Source: CAYJII01 sp964370225 (GTDB lineage Bacteria > Bacillota > Clostridia > Oscillospirales > Ruminococcaceae). From it: DNA of 60,566 nt. The notes below the pieces were generated by a model. That model ran no database searches, was not told the origin of the DNA, and worked only from the letters and a program-made list of their open reading frames with translations. The number at the start of each line of letters is the position of its first letter. The first letter of the stretch is position 1. Made by a program: the position numbers and the translations under genes. Positions 1 through 7,741 of this stretch are shown piece after piece. The stretch covers positions 1 to 60,566 of the forward strand of contig CAYJII010000011.1 of assembly GCA_964370225.1 (NCBI GenBank). The letters run 5' to 3'.

Positions 1-107
1 TGTTGTCGTCGCCATTGTTGTTGTCATCGCCATTGTTGTTGTCGTCGCCATTGTTATTGTCGTCGCCATTATTATTGTCGTCGCCATTATTATTGTCGTC
101 TTCGTCA
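1..107 (-). repeat. 18-bp in-frame tandem repeat encoding GDDNNN
   Basis: The hexamer gccatt recurs at 11, 29, 47, 65 and 83, exactly 18 bp apart. Each unit encodes Asp-Asp-Asn-Asn-Asn-Gly on the minus strand. Five full units and part of a sixth are visible and the array leaves the window. Units differ only at third-base positions. Copy number could vary by slippage in 6-residue steps without breaking the frame. Confidence 0.9.
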
Positions 108-3100
108 GTCACTGTTAGTGTGCCGAAATCTACTTTTCCTAATATGAAGTTGCCTACACCTGTAGCGATGTTTGCTTCAATTTCGTTATTAGCATTTACA
201 GTAAGTACGATTGCGTCGTTAGCTTCGTCTTGAATATTAGCTAATACTTGTGTAGTTATTGTAAATTTAGTTGGGTCGATTGATTTGCCTTCTCCAATTT
301 CTTGGTCTGCTACTACTACATCAAGTTCAACAGCTGTAATTCTTAGTGTAGCTGTGAATACTGCTAGTTCGTAGTTTTCTAAACCAAACATATCTGTGCT
401 AATTGTAATTGTAACTCTTTCAGAACCAGCGTTTTTATTAGCAGTTTCACCTACAACTGATACGCTTAAGCATTCGCTATCTATGCTCGTAAGTTCTTCT
501 TTTAATTCTTCAATTGTCATTGTATTTGCTACTGCTAGAATTTCTTCTACTTTAACGATTTCACCATTTAGTTTTGCGATTTCTGCGTTTAGAGCAGCTT
601 CTGCTTCATTTTTTAGTGTGTTAACATCGCTGATTGCGTTGATAACATCATTTTCAAAACTTGTAACGTCAACGTTCATAGCTTTTAACACTCTTGTGAT
701 AATTGAATAAGTAGTTTGTACATCTTCTGGGATGAAGTCCAAAATCAGCTCAGATAATACGATATCCGATAGAACAGTAACTTTAATTGCGTCTACTGCT
801 GCTTTTGTTTCTCCTGTTACAAACAGCATGCTATCTACTACACCAGCTTCTTCCACTTGGAAAGCAATACCATTGTATTCTTTTTCTAATGTACCGAAAT
901 CATTTTCAACTGGTAGTTCATTATCGATTGCTACTAGTGCTTTTTCAATTTCTTCTTGTACAGCTGATATTAATTCTTGGCTTTTTTCATCTAGTTCTAA
1001 ACTTTGTAGTGCTTCATAAGCTTTTTTGATAATTTGTGCAGCTAATTCTTCTGCTGCATTAATTAATTTTTCTTCAAGTGCATCTAATCCGCTGTTAGCA
1101 TAACCATTAAGTGCTGCTTTAATTTCGTCAGTGTTAATTCCATCAATTTGACCTGCCAGACTATCTAAAACACCGCCGATTTGAATCATTGCATTGTCGA
1201 TTTTACCTTCAAGGATATCTCTTTTTTCTTCGATTTCTTTAGCTTTTTCTTCGATTTGAGTTAGAAGTGCATTGTATCTATTAGTTAACTCTTCATATTT
1301 TTCGCCAGCTTGATTTTCAAGTGCATCAAGCTCTGCTTTAATATTATTTGCTTCTGTAATCAATTCGTTTACTTCTGAATCAATCATTCCGATTGTATCA
1401 ATAATTTCTTTTGCGATTTCACCATAATATTTAGCATCTGACATGTTTGCTACTGTTACAGAATAGTTATTTCCTAAGTCATCAATAATAGTTCCGTTAG
1501 TAAATAAATCTCTTCCTAATTCCGCTTTTACTCCATCTGAAAGTAACAAGTAATCTAATACATCTACTACAGCGTAATGGTCTGAAGTAAGTTGTGCTTG
1601 TAAAATTTGTGGTGCTGCTGGGTAGTATACACCGCCATTATTGTTGTATTCTAGTGTAGGAATGTGGTCGTTAACATATACTGTTACCGGTAATTTTTCA
1701 ACGCCCATTTCGATTGTAGCTAGTGGTATTGTTACAGGGATTGGAACTATGATATCCATTAAGCCTGGGATAAAGCTTGCAATTGAGCCTAATTGATTTC
1801 CAAGATCTCCACTAACGTTTTCAAGCATTGTTTTTATGCTCATTTCAAAGACAGCTTCTACTGAAAGTGTGATAGTTGTGCTTTCGCCTGCATTAATTGT
1901 ACCACTCAAGCCGTTATTTGAAGTTGAAACTTTTAGTGAGAATGACGCTGTGCCTAAGCCTTCAATCATATTAAAGACAGAGTCTACTGAAGAAATTNNN
2001 NNNNNNNGATTTGTCCGATCATTGTATTGATTTCTGCTAGGTAAGTATCTTTCAAGTCAATATTAAGTCCGCCTAAGTCAATAGTCGTATCGATTTGTTC
2101 GATATAAACTTCACCAGGTAGCGAAATATTTGAATTTTCGATTTGTGCGCTTAAATCTTCTAATGCACTTAAAGCATCAGCTAAGATATCATTTGCAAGT
2201 TCTGTTAACTCTTCGCCTTCTATATCAGCTAAAGGTTTTCCGTTATATACTCTGCTGTATGAACCTAGTTCAAAAGGAATTGGAAGTGCGCTAGTAATCA
2301 TGTTTGTAAGTTCTGATGATGCGCCGTTTACTACATCAGTAACTAAATCTTGCTCGATTAAAGTACCATCAGTTACAGTAGCATTAAAGTTTGTTGAAAT
2401 AGGTGTTGTATCTACAGTCAAAGTGCTTGTGATTGAGAACATTCCGCCACTATTTTTTTGAATAACTAGCGGAGATTCTTTTATTTCACTAATTGCTTCA
2501 GCACTAGTACCCTCAGGTACAATTACATAAAAACCAAGTGAGTTAACTCCAACCGCTGGAGCTTTTGCGCTGTATACTTCAAAACTATTGTCATAGCTTC
2601 CAATTTTGTTGTTTACGATAATCTGTACGCCTTCAACTCTATTAACAGAAACGTTTTGAGTGAAAGTATAGTCATATTTTGTGTAAGTTTCGATGTTTGC
2701 ATTACCAGTGATGTTTAGACTTAGTGAGTATGTACCCACCGCAGTGATATCAGTGTTTAAAGCTACTACATCGCTAACTGTAATTTCAGAAGCTAAAACT
2801 GCAGCTTCACCTGTTAAAGAAGCTTTTGCGCTTTCTACAAAAGCAGCTTTTGCAGCTTCAAGATTATTATTAGCATTATAAGTGATAGCGTTGTCTGCTA
2901 ACTTAATGCTTTCGTTTTTTGTTAGTTTATCAATAACAGTTAATGTCGCTGTGTTATATGTTGCTCCGTTTAATGTGTAGTTAGTATTTGCTACTACTAG
3001 TGATCCTGCGCCTACTGTAATTTCATGTGCAGTTTTATCTTTACTGCTTGTGTTGTAAGTAGCTACTGTAAAGCTAGGAGTTCCGCTAATTTGTGCATCT

Positions 3101-3729
3101 TCATTTGTTAAAACACCATTTACTGCGTATGGAAATGTTATTGTTGAAATATCGTTTCCTGCTTGGATTGTAGTGTTTTCCGCTGTAAATGTTAGCGCGA
3201 TTGGTGCGATTGTGTAAGTAGCTACGTTGTGTGTAGTAGTTACGCCGCTTTTATTAACATTAAGGCTAACATTATATGTACCTGCAGCAACTGCATCATA
3301 TCCGCTTAAGGAGAAAGAAAAGTTCAAAAGTGCAGTTAAATTATTAATTGTGTTTAATTGTGCACTAAGCTCGCTTGCAGTAGTAGTTCCTAAGTTATTT
3401 AGTCCACTTAAAGCATTAATTGCTGTATTATATGGTGCCTCAGCCAAACTTCTCGCTTTATCTTTTAAGAATTTCGCACTATTGTAAGCGTTGTCACCTG
3501 CTATCTTTTTTGCATCTTCAAGATCGGTTTTTATTGCGCCTGCAATAGTTGCTCCACTAACTTTTACTTCATGAGTGCTAGCGTTATAAGTAAATGTGTT
3601 TGTTGCGCCAGTCTCTGCCGCGAACACTGAACTTGGCACCGCTCCGAAGAATCCTGTGAACGTCAATATCAGTGCAAGTATTACACTAATAACTTTATTT
3701 GCCGTTTTTTTGAATGTCTGTGTTTTCAT
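1..3729 (-). CDS. Large secreted surface protein, C-terminus beyond window, interrupted by N gap
   Basis: The protein opens with a signal peptide (charged MKTQTFKKTANK, then a hydrophobic stretch to about residue 37, ending AAET), so it is exported. Residues 38-575 form serine/threonine/asparagine-rich beta-type repeats with a YNGKPL motif like MBG-type adhesin domains. After the ten-N gap at 1998-2007 the reading frame reopens at 1996 and runs to base 1 without a stop. It covers another beta-rich stretch, an acidic coiled-coil-like segment (about 1420-1130 in window coordinates) and finally GDDNNN repeats. Frame is not kept across ten Ns, so the gap length is a placeholder. About 1,240 residues are visible and the end, where a wall anchor could lie, is missing. 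Function is unknown; a cell-surface adhesin or stalk is my inference. Confidence 0.75.
1998..2007. other. Assembly gap of ten N inside surface protein gene
   Basis: Ten unknown bases separate two open minus-strand segments of the same repetitive protein. Reading straight through ten bases gives an early stop, so the true missing length is not ten or the join is collapsed. The repetitive gene is a likely cause of the break. Confidence 0.9.
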
Positions 3730-3784
3730 TTTTGTTCCCCTTAAAATTATTATTATTTTGTTATCTGTTTTTTATCTTGATAAC

Positions 3785-3817
3785 AGTATAGTATAAAAAG
3801 GTTACATGTAGGTTACA
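3785..3817 (-). promoter_or_regulatory. Promoter of surface protein with two direct repeats
   Basis: On the minus strand the heptamer TGTAACC occurs twice (3811-3817 and 3800-3806), one 11-bp helical turn apart. A TATACT -10 box follows at 3790-3795 (an overlapping alternative is at 3785-3790). There is no good -35 box. Direct repeats in place of a -35 are the usual layout for promoters activated by OmpR/PhoB-type response regulators, so I infer activator control. Confidence 0.5.
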
Positions 3818-3999
3818 TTTGAAATTTTATTGCATTAAAATTCGAAATTTGACCTTTTGAATAAAATTAATAGCAAATTTTGTAATTGTATGTATAGTTT
3901 TCCTATTACTTTTGAAAATTCAAGCGTATAATCTCATTATCGCTATCGCACACTTGGCTTAATCATAATATTTCGACCGTTATATTGCGACAATATAAA
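3818..3999. other. Intergenic stretch without recognisable features
   Basis: Together with the promoter and terminator beside it, this fills the gap of more than 300 bases between the surface-protein start and the binding-protein stop. It is AT-rich. I see no open frame with a ribosome site, no tRNA and no strong hairpin. Confidence 0.6.
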
Positions 4000-4028
4000 A
4001 AGGAGAATAGCAAAATGCTATTCTCCTT
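4000..4028 (-). terminator. Intrinsic terminator of the binding-protein operon
   Basis: A perfect 13-bp stem (4000-4012 with 4016-4028) has a 3-base loop. On the minus strand it is followed by a T-rich tract. It lies 25 bp after the binding-protein stop codon. Confidence 0.9.
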
Positions 4029-4053
4029 ATATTACTGTATCAGTAATGTTAAA

Positions 4054-5664
4054 TTATTCAGCTAAGTAAGTATCCATTGCAGCTTTTTGTGCAGTGTAGT
4101 CTTCGTTAGCTTCTGCGATAGCTTCTTCTAAACCAAGTGAGTTTAGGTCAGCTACATATGTGTCCCAATTGTCGATAGAATCAGTTCCAGCAATAACGCC
4201 CCAGATAAATTCATCTTTTGCGTCTGTGATGTCTGTTCCGTTATCCATCCAGCTTTCGAAAGCAGAAGGATCTTTCCACTCAACTAAGCTAGCGTACATA
4301 TCTTGGCTGTTTTCGCCAGATTTGTTGAATAGTTCAATTGTTGAAGGAACGTTTGAAATGTTTGTTTCATCTTTTCTGTTGATTAGGTTATCAAATAGAC
4401 CTATACCTAGGTTATCTGCTTCGTTTTGTCCTGGTTCTAGTAATGTTGTGAATGTGCCTTCAGAATCGAACTCGTAGTGAGTACCTTCTGTACCAAATCT
4501 TCTTGCTATGTAGTTTTCGTCTGCAACCATGTCATCCCACATTGCGTATACTCTTTCAGGATCCTCACAAGTGTTTGTGATTGCCATGTAAGCCCATGCA
4601 GCTCTGTCAGCTGGATGTTCTTGTGGGTTGCCGCTTGGACCTTCAACCATGTCGATTGGAATCCACTCAGCGTCAGGATTGTTTGCATAGAATGATACCA
4701 TTGCTGCTGCATCTGGGTTGTTCCATGCTACCCAGCTGTAAACGAAACCAAATCCGCCGTTAGCCATTTCTTCGTCACGGTTAGTTGTGTTGATTACGTA
4801 AGGAGCGATTACGCCATTGCCACTATCATATAGATCAGCTACGCGTGAAACCCACTCTTTTGTGCCTTCGTTTGCAGGTCCGTATGATACTGTTCCGTCG
4901 CTATCAACTACGAATTTTTCATCGTCAGTTAATTCGTAAGCTTGGATCCAAGGCCAGAAAGCTCTTAGTTCGCCGCCAACACCGCCAAGACCGTATGTAT
5001 CATCTTCTCCGTTACCGTCTGGATCGTCATAAGTAAATGCTTCTAATACATCTTCTAATTCGTCAAGTGTAGTTGGAATTTCTAGACCTAGGTTATCTAA
5101 CCAGTCTTTTCTGATCCATGAAACTTCATGTCCAGGTTCGCCAACGTCACCAGGAATTCTGTACATTCCGCCATCATCGCTTGATGCGTAGAATAATGTA
5201 ACAGGGTCCATTTTGTCGTAGTAATCACGGATGTTTGTGTATTTGTCCATGTATGGAGAAACGTCAACTAGTAGATCAGCTTCAACCCACTCAGCAAATT
5301 CGTTATTAAGACCCCACCACCACATTACGTCTGGTTTGTCATCGCCTGATGCCATGATTAATTGGATTTTGTTAGCTCCATCAGTCCAGCCTGGTAGTAC
5401 TTCAAGGTTAAAGTTAACATTATACTTTTCTTCAAGTGCTTTTTCCATTTCACTGTCTTGTTGAACAAATCCAGTCATTACAGCTACGTCAACATCCATT
5501 GTTTCTGATTGATTTAATACGTCAATCACTTCACTGCTGCTTCCGCCGTCTGTTTCGCCGCCGTTTGTATCGCCACCATCAGTTTCTGCTGGTGCTGTAC
5601 AAGCCAACATTGTGCTTGCACACAATATTGTTGCGAACAACATTGATAAAATTCTTTTTTTCAT
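4054..5664 (-). CDS. Extracellular solute-binding lipoprotein (LplA/family 1 type)
   Basis: This is the substrate-capturing lipoprotein of a carbohydrate ABC importer. It has a signal peptide with a lipobox (MLAC, lipidated Cys22), then a Gly/Asp/Ser-rich linker to about residue 45 and a 490-residue binding domain rich in Trp, Tyr and acidic residues, as sugar-binding proteins are. The length, 536 residues, matches LplA-like proteins, which are larger than maltose-type ones. The start follows AAGGAG by eight bases. It is the last gene of an operon with two permeases. No ATPase gene is nearby; such importers usually share a MsmX-type ATPase encoded elsewhere. The neighbouring glycosidases suggest a mannoside or related oligosaccharide, but the ligand is unproven. 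Confidence 0.9.
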   Translation of the reverse strand: MKKRILSMLFATILCASTMLACTAPAETDGGDTNGGETDGGSSSEVIDVLNQSETMDVDVAVMTGFVQQDSEMEKALEEKYNVNFNLEVLPGWTDGANKIQLIMASGDDKPDVMWWWGLNNEFAEWVEADLLVDVSPYMDKYTNIRDYYDKMDPVTLFYASSDDGGMYRIPGDVGEPGHEVSWIRKDWLDNLGLEIPTTLDELEDVLEAFTYDDPDGNGEDDTYGLGGVGGELRAFWPWIQAYELTDDEKFVVDSDGTVSYGPANEGTKEWVSRVADLYDSGNGVIAPYVINTTNRDEEMANGGFGFVYSWVAWNNPDAAAMVSFYANNPDAEWIPIDMVEGPSGNPQEHPADRAAWAYMAITNTCEDPERVYAMWDDMVADENYIARRFGTEGTHYEFDSEGTFTTLLEPGQNEADNLGIGLFDNLINRKDETNISNVPSTIELFNKSGENSQDMYASLVEWKDPSAFESWMDNGTDITDAKDEFIWGVIAGTDSIDNWDTYVADLNSLGLEEAIAEANEDYTAQKAAMDTYLAE

Positions 5665-5689
5665 ATCTCTTTCTCCTTTTTTCTTCTAT

Positions 5690-5710
5690 TTAAACCTGTT
5701 CTCGGTTTAA
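5690..5710 (-). other. Intercistronic hairpin between permease and binding-protein genes
   Basis: TTAAACC and GGTTTAA flank a 7-base loop, forming a small stem in the 52-bp gap before the binding-protein ribosome site. It has no U tract, so it is not a classical terminator. Such stems often mark RNA processing that leaves a stable 3' transcript, which would raise binding-protein levels over permeases. That role is inferred. Confidence 0.5.
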
Positions 5711-5716
5711 TAAAAC

Positions 5717-6607
5717 TTAGCCTTTTACGCCTCCGATTAGTACGCCTTTTACAAAGTGTTTTTGTACAAAAGGATATACACATAAAATCGGAATAGTAGA
5801 AATTACTATAGCAGCCGCTTTAATAGTTTCTGCTGTAGTGTTCGTTTGAGCAACTACGTTAACCCCTGCTTGTTGCATAGCTTCTTGGGTATTTGTTAGC
5901 ATAAATCTTAAAACTGCTTGCAATGACCATTTATCAGTATCGGTGATGTAAAGTATAGTGGAGAAGAAGTCATTCCAATAACCTACTGCTAAAAATAGTG
6001 CAATTGTTGCTAATACTGCTTTTGAAAGTGGTAGTACTATCGAGAAGAATATTCTTAAATCTGTAGCTCCATCAATTCTAGCTGATTCTTCCAAACTAGC
6101 TGGTAAGCCTAAGAAAAAGCTTCTCATAATAATACAGTTATATGCGCTTATTAGACCTGGTAGAATTAGTGCAGCCGTAGTATTGAATATTCCAAGTGTT
6201 CTTATTAATAAGAAGTTAGGAATCATACCAGCGCCAAATATCATTGTAAATAGTACTAATAATGATATTACTCTACCGCCTCTTAGTGTTTTCTTTGAAA
6301 GTGGGTATGCTAGCATTGCTGTTAGCAGTGTGCCTAAAGCTGTTCCTATAACCGTAACGATAATTGAAGTTAGATAACCTGAATATATCAGTGGGTTTTT
6401 AAAAACCGCTTCGTATGTGTCTAAGTTAAATCCTTTTGGCCAAAAGAACGCTCCGCCTCTGATTGAAGCTTCTAGTGAACTGAACGAAAGCATGATTACA
6501 TGCCAAAAAGGATATAGCATCAATAAGCAAAGTGAAAAGAAAAATGCGTAGTTAAATATGGTAAAGCTTTTTTCACCAAGTGAAGTTTTTATTCTATTAT
6601 TCGTCAT
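5717..6607 (-). CDS. Carbohydrate ABC transporter permease, LplC/YtcP type
   Basis: This is one of two membrane subunits of the sugar importer. It has six predicted membrane segments. The coupling (EAA) loop is visible as EESARIDGAT followed by LPLSKAVLA, which contacts the ATPase. The C-terminus ends in FVKGVLIGGVKG, typical of the YtcP/LplC group. I place the start at 6607 because AAGGAG lies seven bases upstream; the in-frame start at 6625 overlaps the previous gene and has no ribosome site. It follows the LplB-type permease by 11 bp and precedes the binding protein. Confidence 0.9.
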   Translation of the reverse strand: MTNNRIKTSLGEKSFTIFNYAFFFSLCLLMLYPFWHVIMLSFSSLEASIRGGAFFWPKGFNLDTYEAVFKNPLIYSGYLTSIIVTVIGTALGTLLTAMLAYPLSKKTLRGGRVISLLVLFTMIFGAGMIPNFLLIRTLGIFNTTAALILPGLISAYNCIIMRSFFLGLPASLEESARIDGATDLRIFFSIVLPLSKAVLATIALFLAVGYWNDFFSTILYITDTDKWSLQAVLRFMLTNTQEAMQQAGVNVVAQTNTTAETIKAAAIVISTIPILCVYPFVQKHFVKGVLIGGVKG

Positions 6608-6618
6608 AATTTCACTCC

Positions 6619-7557
6619 TTACCATAATCCTTCGTTGTCAGTTTTCTTCGCTACGAAGTTAACCGATACGATTAATATTAATGCGATTACTGATTTAAAT
6701 AACCCAACTGCAGTTGCAAATGCATAGTCAGCGTCCTCGATACCAATTCTGTACACGTATGTATCGATAATGTCTGCTACATCATATACATGTGATGAAT
6801 ATAGTAAGAAGATTTGGTCAAAACCAGCATTTAGGATATTGTTACAGCTTAGGATAAGCATTAGTATGATAGTTGGCATGATGCTAGGTAGTGTGATGTG
6901 TAAAAGTTGTTTGAATTTTCTAGCGCCGTCGATCTCTGCTGCTTCATAAAGTTGAGGGTCAATACCAGAAAGTGCTGCGAAGTATATAATTGTTCCCCAA
7001 CCCATTCCTTTATATATATCTGTGATGATAAGCATCGGTACAAACATATCTTCATTAATAAGTATGTTTACATTTTCGCCTACGATTTGATTAACAATTT
7101 GTGTTATAACACCTACTTCTGGCTCAAGCAAGCTTTGGATTAAACCTGCAAGTACAACCCAAGAAATAAAGTGTGGTAGGTACAATACTGTTTGTGCTGT
7201 CTTTTTGAAAGGAAGGCTCATCATTTGGTTCATCATTAGTGCTAAGATTATTGGAATAGGAAATCCTATTACAATTTTTAGTATAGCTATGTTAAGTGTA
7301 TTAGCCATTACCTCAAAAAATTTAGGTCTTGTAAATAAGTCAATAAAGTGTTTGAACCCTACCCACTCACTTGCTGCCATGTTGTACTGATTGAAATCCA
7401 TGAAAGCTACTATATTACCAAACATCGGTAGATATCTGAAAACTAGCATGAAGATTAATCCAGGAAGCATCAATAAATATAGCCACTTATCTCTTAATAA
7501 GTCTTTGGATAGGCTGGTTTTTATTGCGCCATTTTCAAGTTTCGATTTTTTTCCCAA
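6619..7557 (-). CDS. Carbohydrate ABC transporter permease, LplB type
   Basis: First gene of the importer operon and partner of the LplC-type permease. After a cytoplasmic N-terminus the protein has six membrane segments. The EAA loop reads EAAEIDGARKF followed by LPSIMP. The 312-residue length is normal for the family. The start codon is TTG at 7557, set by GGAGG eight bases upstream. A consensus promoter and a cre-like operator lie just upstream, so transport is probably induced only when better sugars are absent. Confidence 0.9.
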   Translation of the reverse strand: MGKKSKLENGAIKTSLSKDLLRDKWLYLLMLPGLIFMLVFRYLPMFGNIVAFMDFNQYNMAASEWVGFKHFIDLFTRPKFFEVMANTLNIAILKIVIGFPIPIILALMMNQMMSLPFKKTAQTVLYLPHFISWVVLAGLIQSLLEPEVGVITQIVNQIVGENVNILINEDMFVPMLIITDIYKGMGWGTIIYFAALSGIDPQLYEAAEIDGARKFKQLLHITLPSIMPTIILMLILSCNNILNAGFDQIFLLYSSHVYDVADIIDTYVYRIGIEDADYAFATAVGLFKSVIALILIVSVNFVAKKTDNEGLW

Positions 7558-7635
7558 AACACATTCCTCCTTAAGAATAATTTAGTAGCTATAAATAATT
7601 ACTACTGATATTAGTTGATTATTAACATTTCAAAT

Positions 7636-7649
7636 TGAAAACGATTACA
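7636..7649. promoter_or_regulatory. cre-like operator (CcpA/LacI family)
   Basis: TGAAAACGATTACA matches the catabolite-responsive element consensus TGNAANCGNTNNCA at every fixed position. It sits about 10-23 bases downstream of the predicted transcription start of the permease operon, a position where CcpA blocks transcription. A dedicated LacI-family repressor could bind the same shape; none is encoded nearby. Confidence 0.65.
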
Positions 7650-7665
7650 TTAATAATCTTTTTAG

Positions 7666-7694
7666 ATTATAACATGGATAATTCATAAAGTCAA
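7666..7694 (-). promoter_or_regulatory. Sigma-A promoter of sugar importer operon
   Basis: TTGACT (7689-7694) and TATAAT (7666-7671) are separated by 17 bp on the minus strand. It lies between the GH3 stop and the LplB-type start, so importer and glycosidases are separately transcribed. Confidence 0.85.
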
Positions 7695-7741
7695 TCATTT
7701 TTTTACAAAAAATTAATGAAAGACACTGTATATTTATACAA

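Noticed and set aside
11..107. Short regularly spaced repeats that might suggest a CRISPR array
   Set aside because: The units are contiguous 18-bp codon repeats without spacers and are in frame with a protein.
3..1029. Plus-strand open frames rich in Ser/Leu across the left edge
   Set aside because: They are the reverse reading of the repetitive minus-strand surface gene, whose own frame is open to the edge. They have no ribosome sites.
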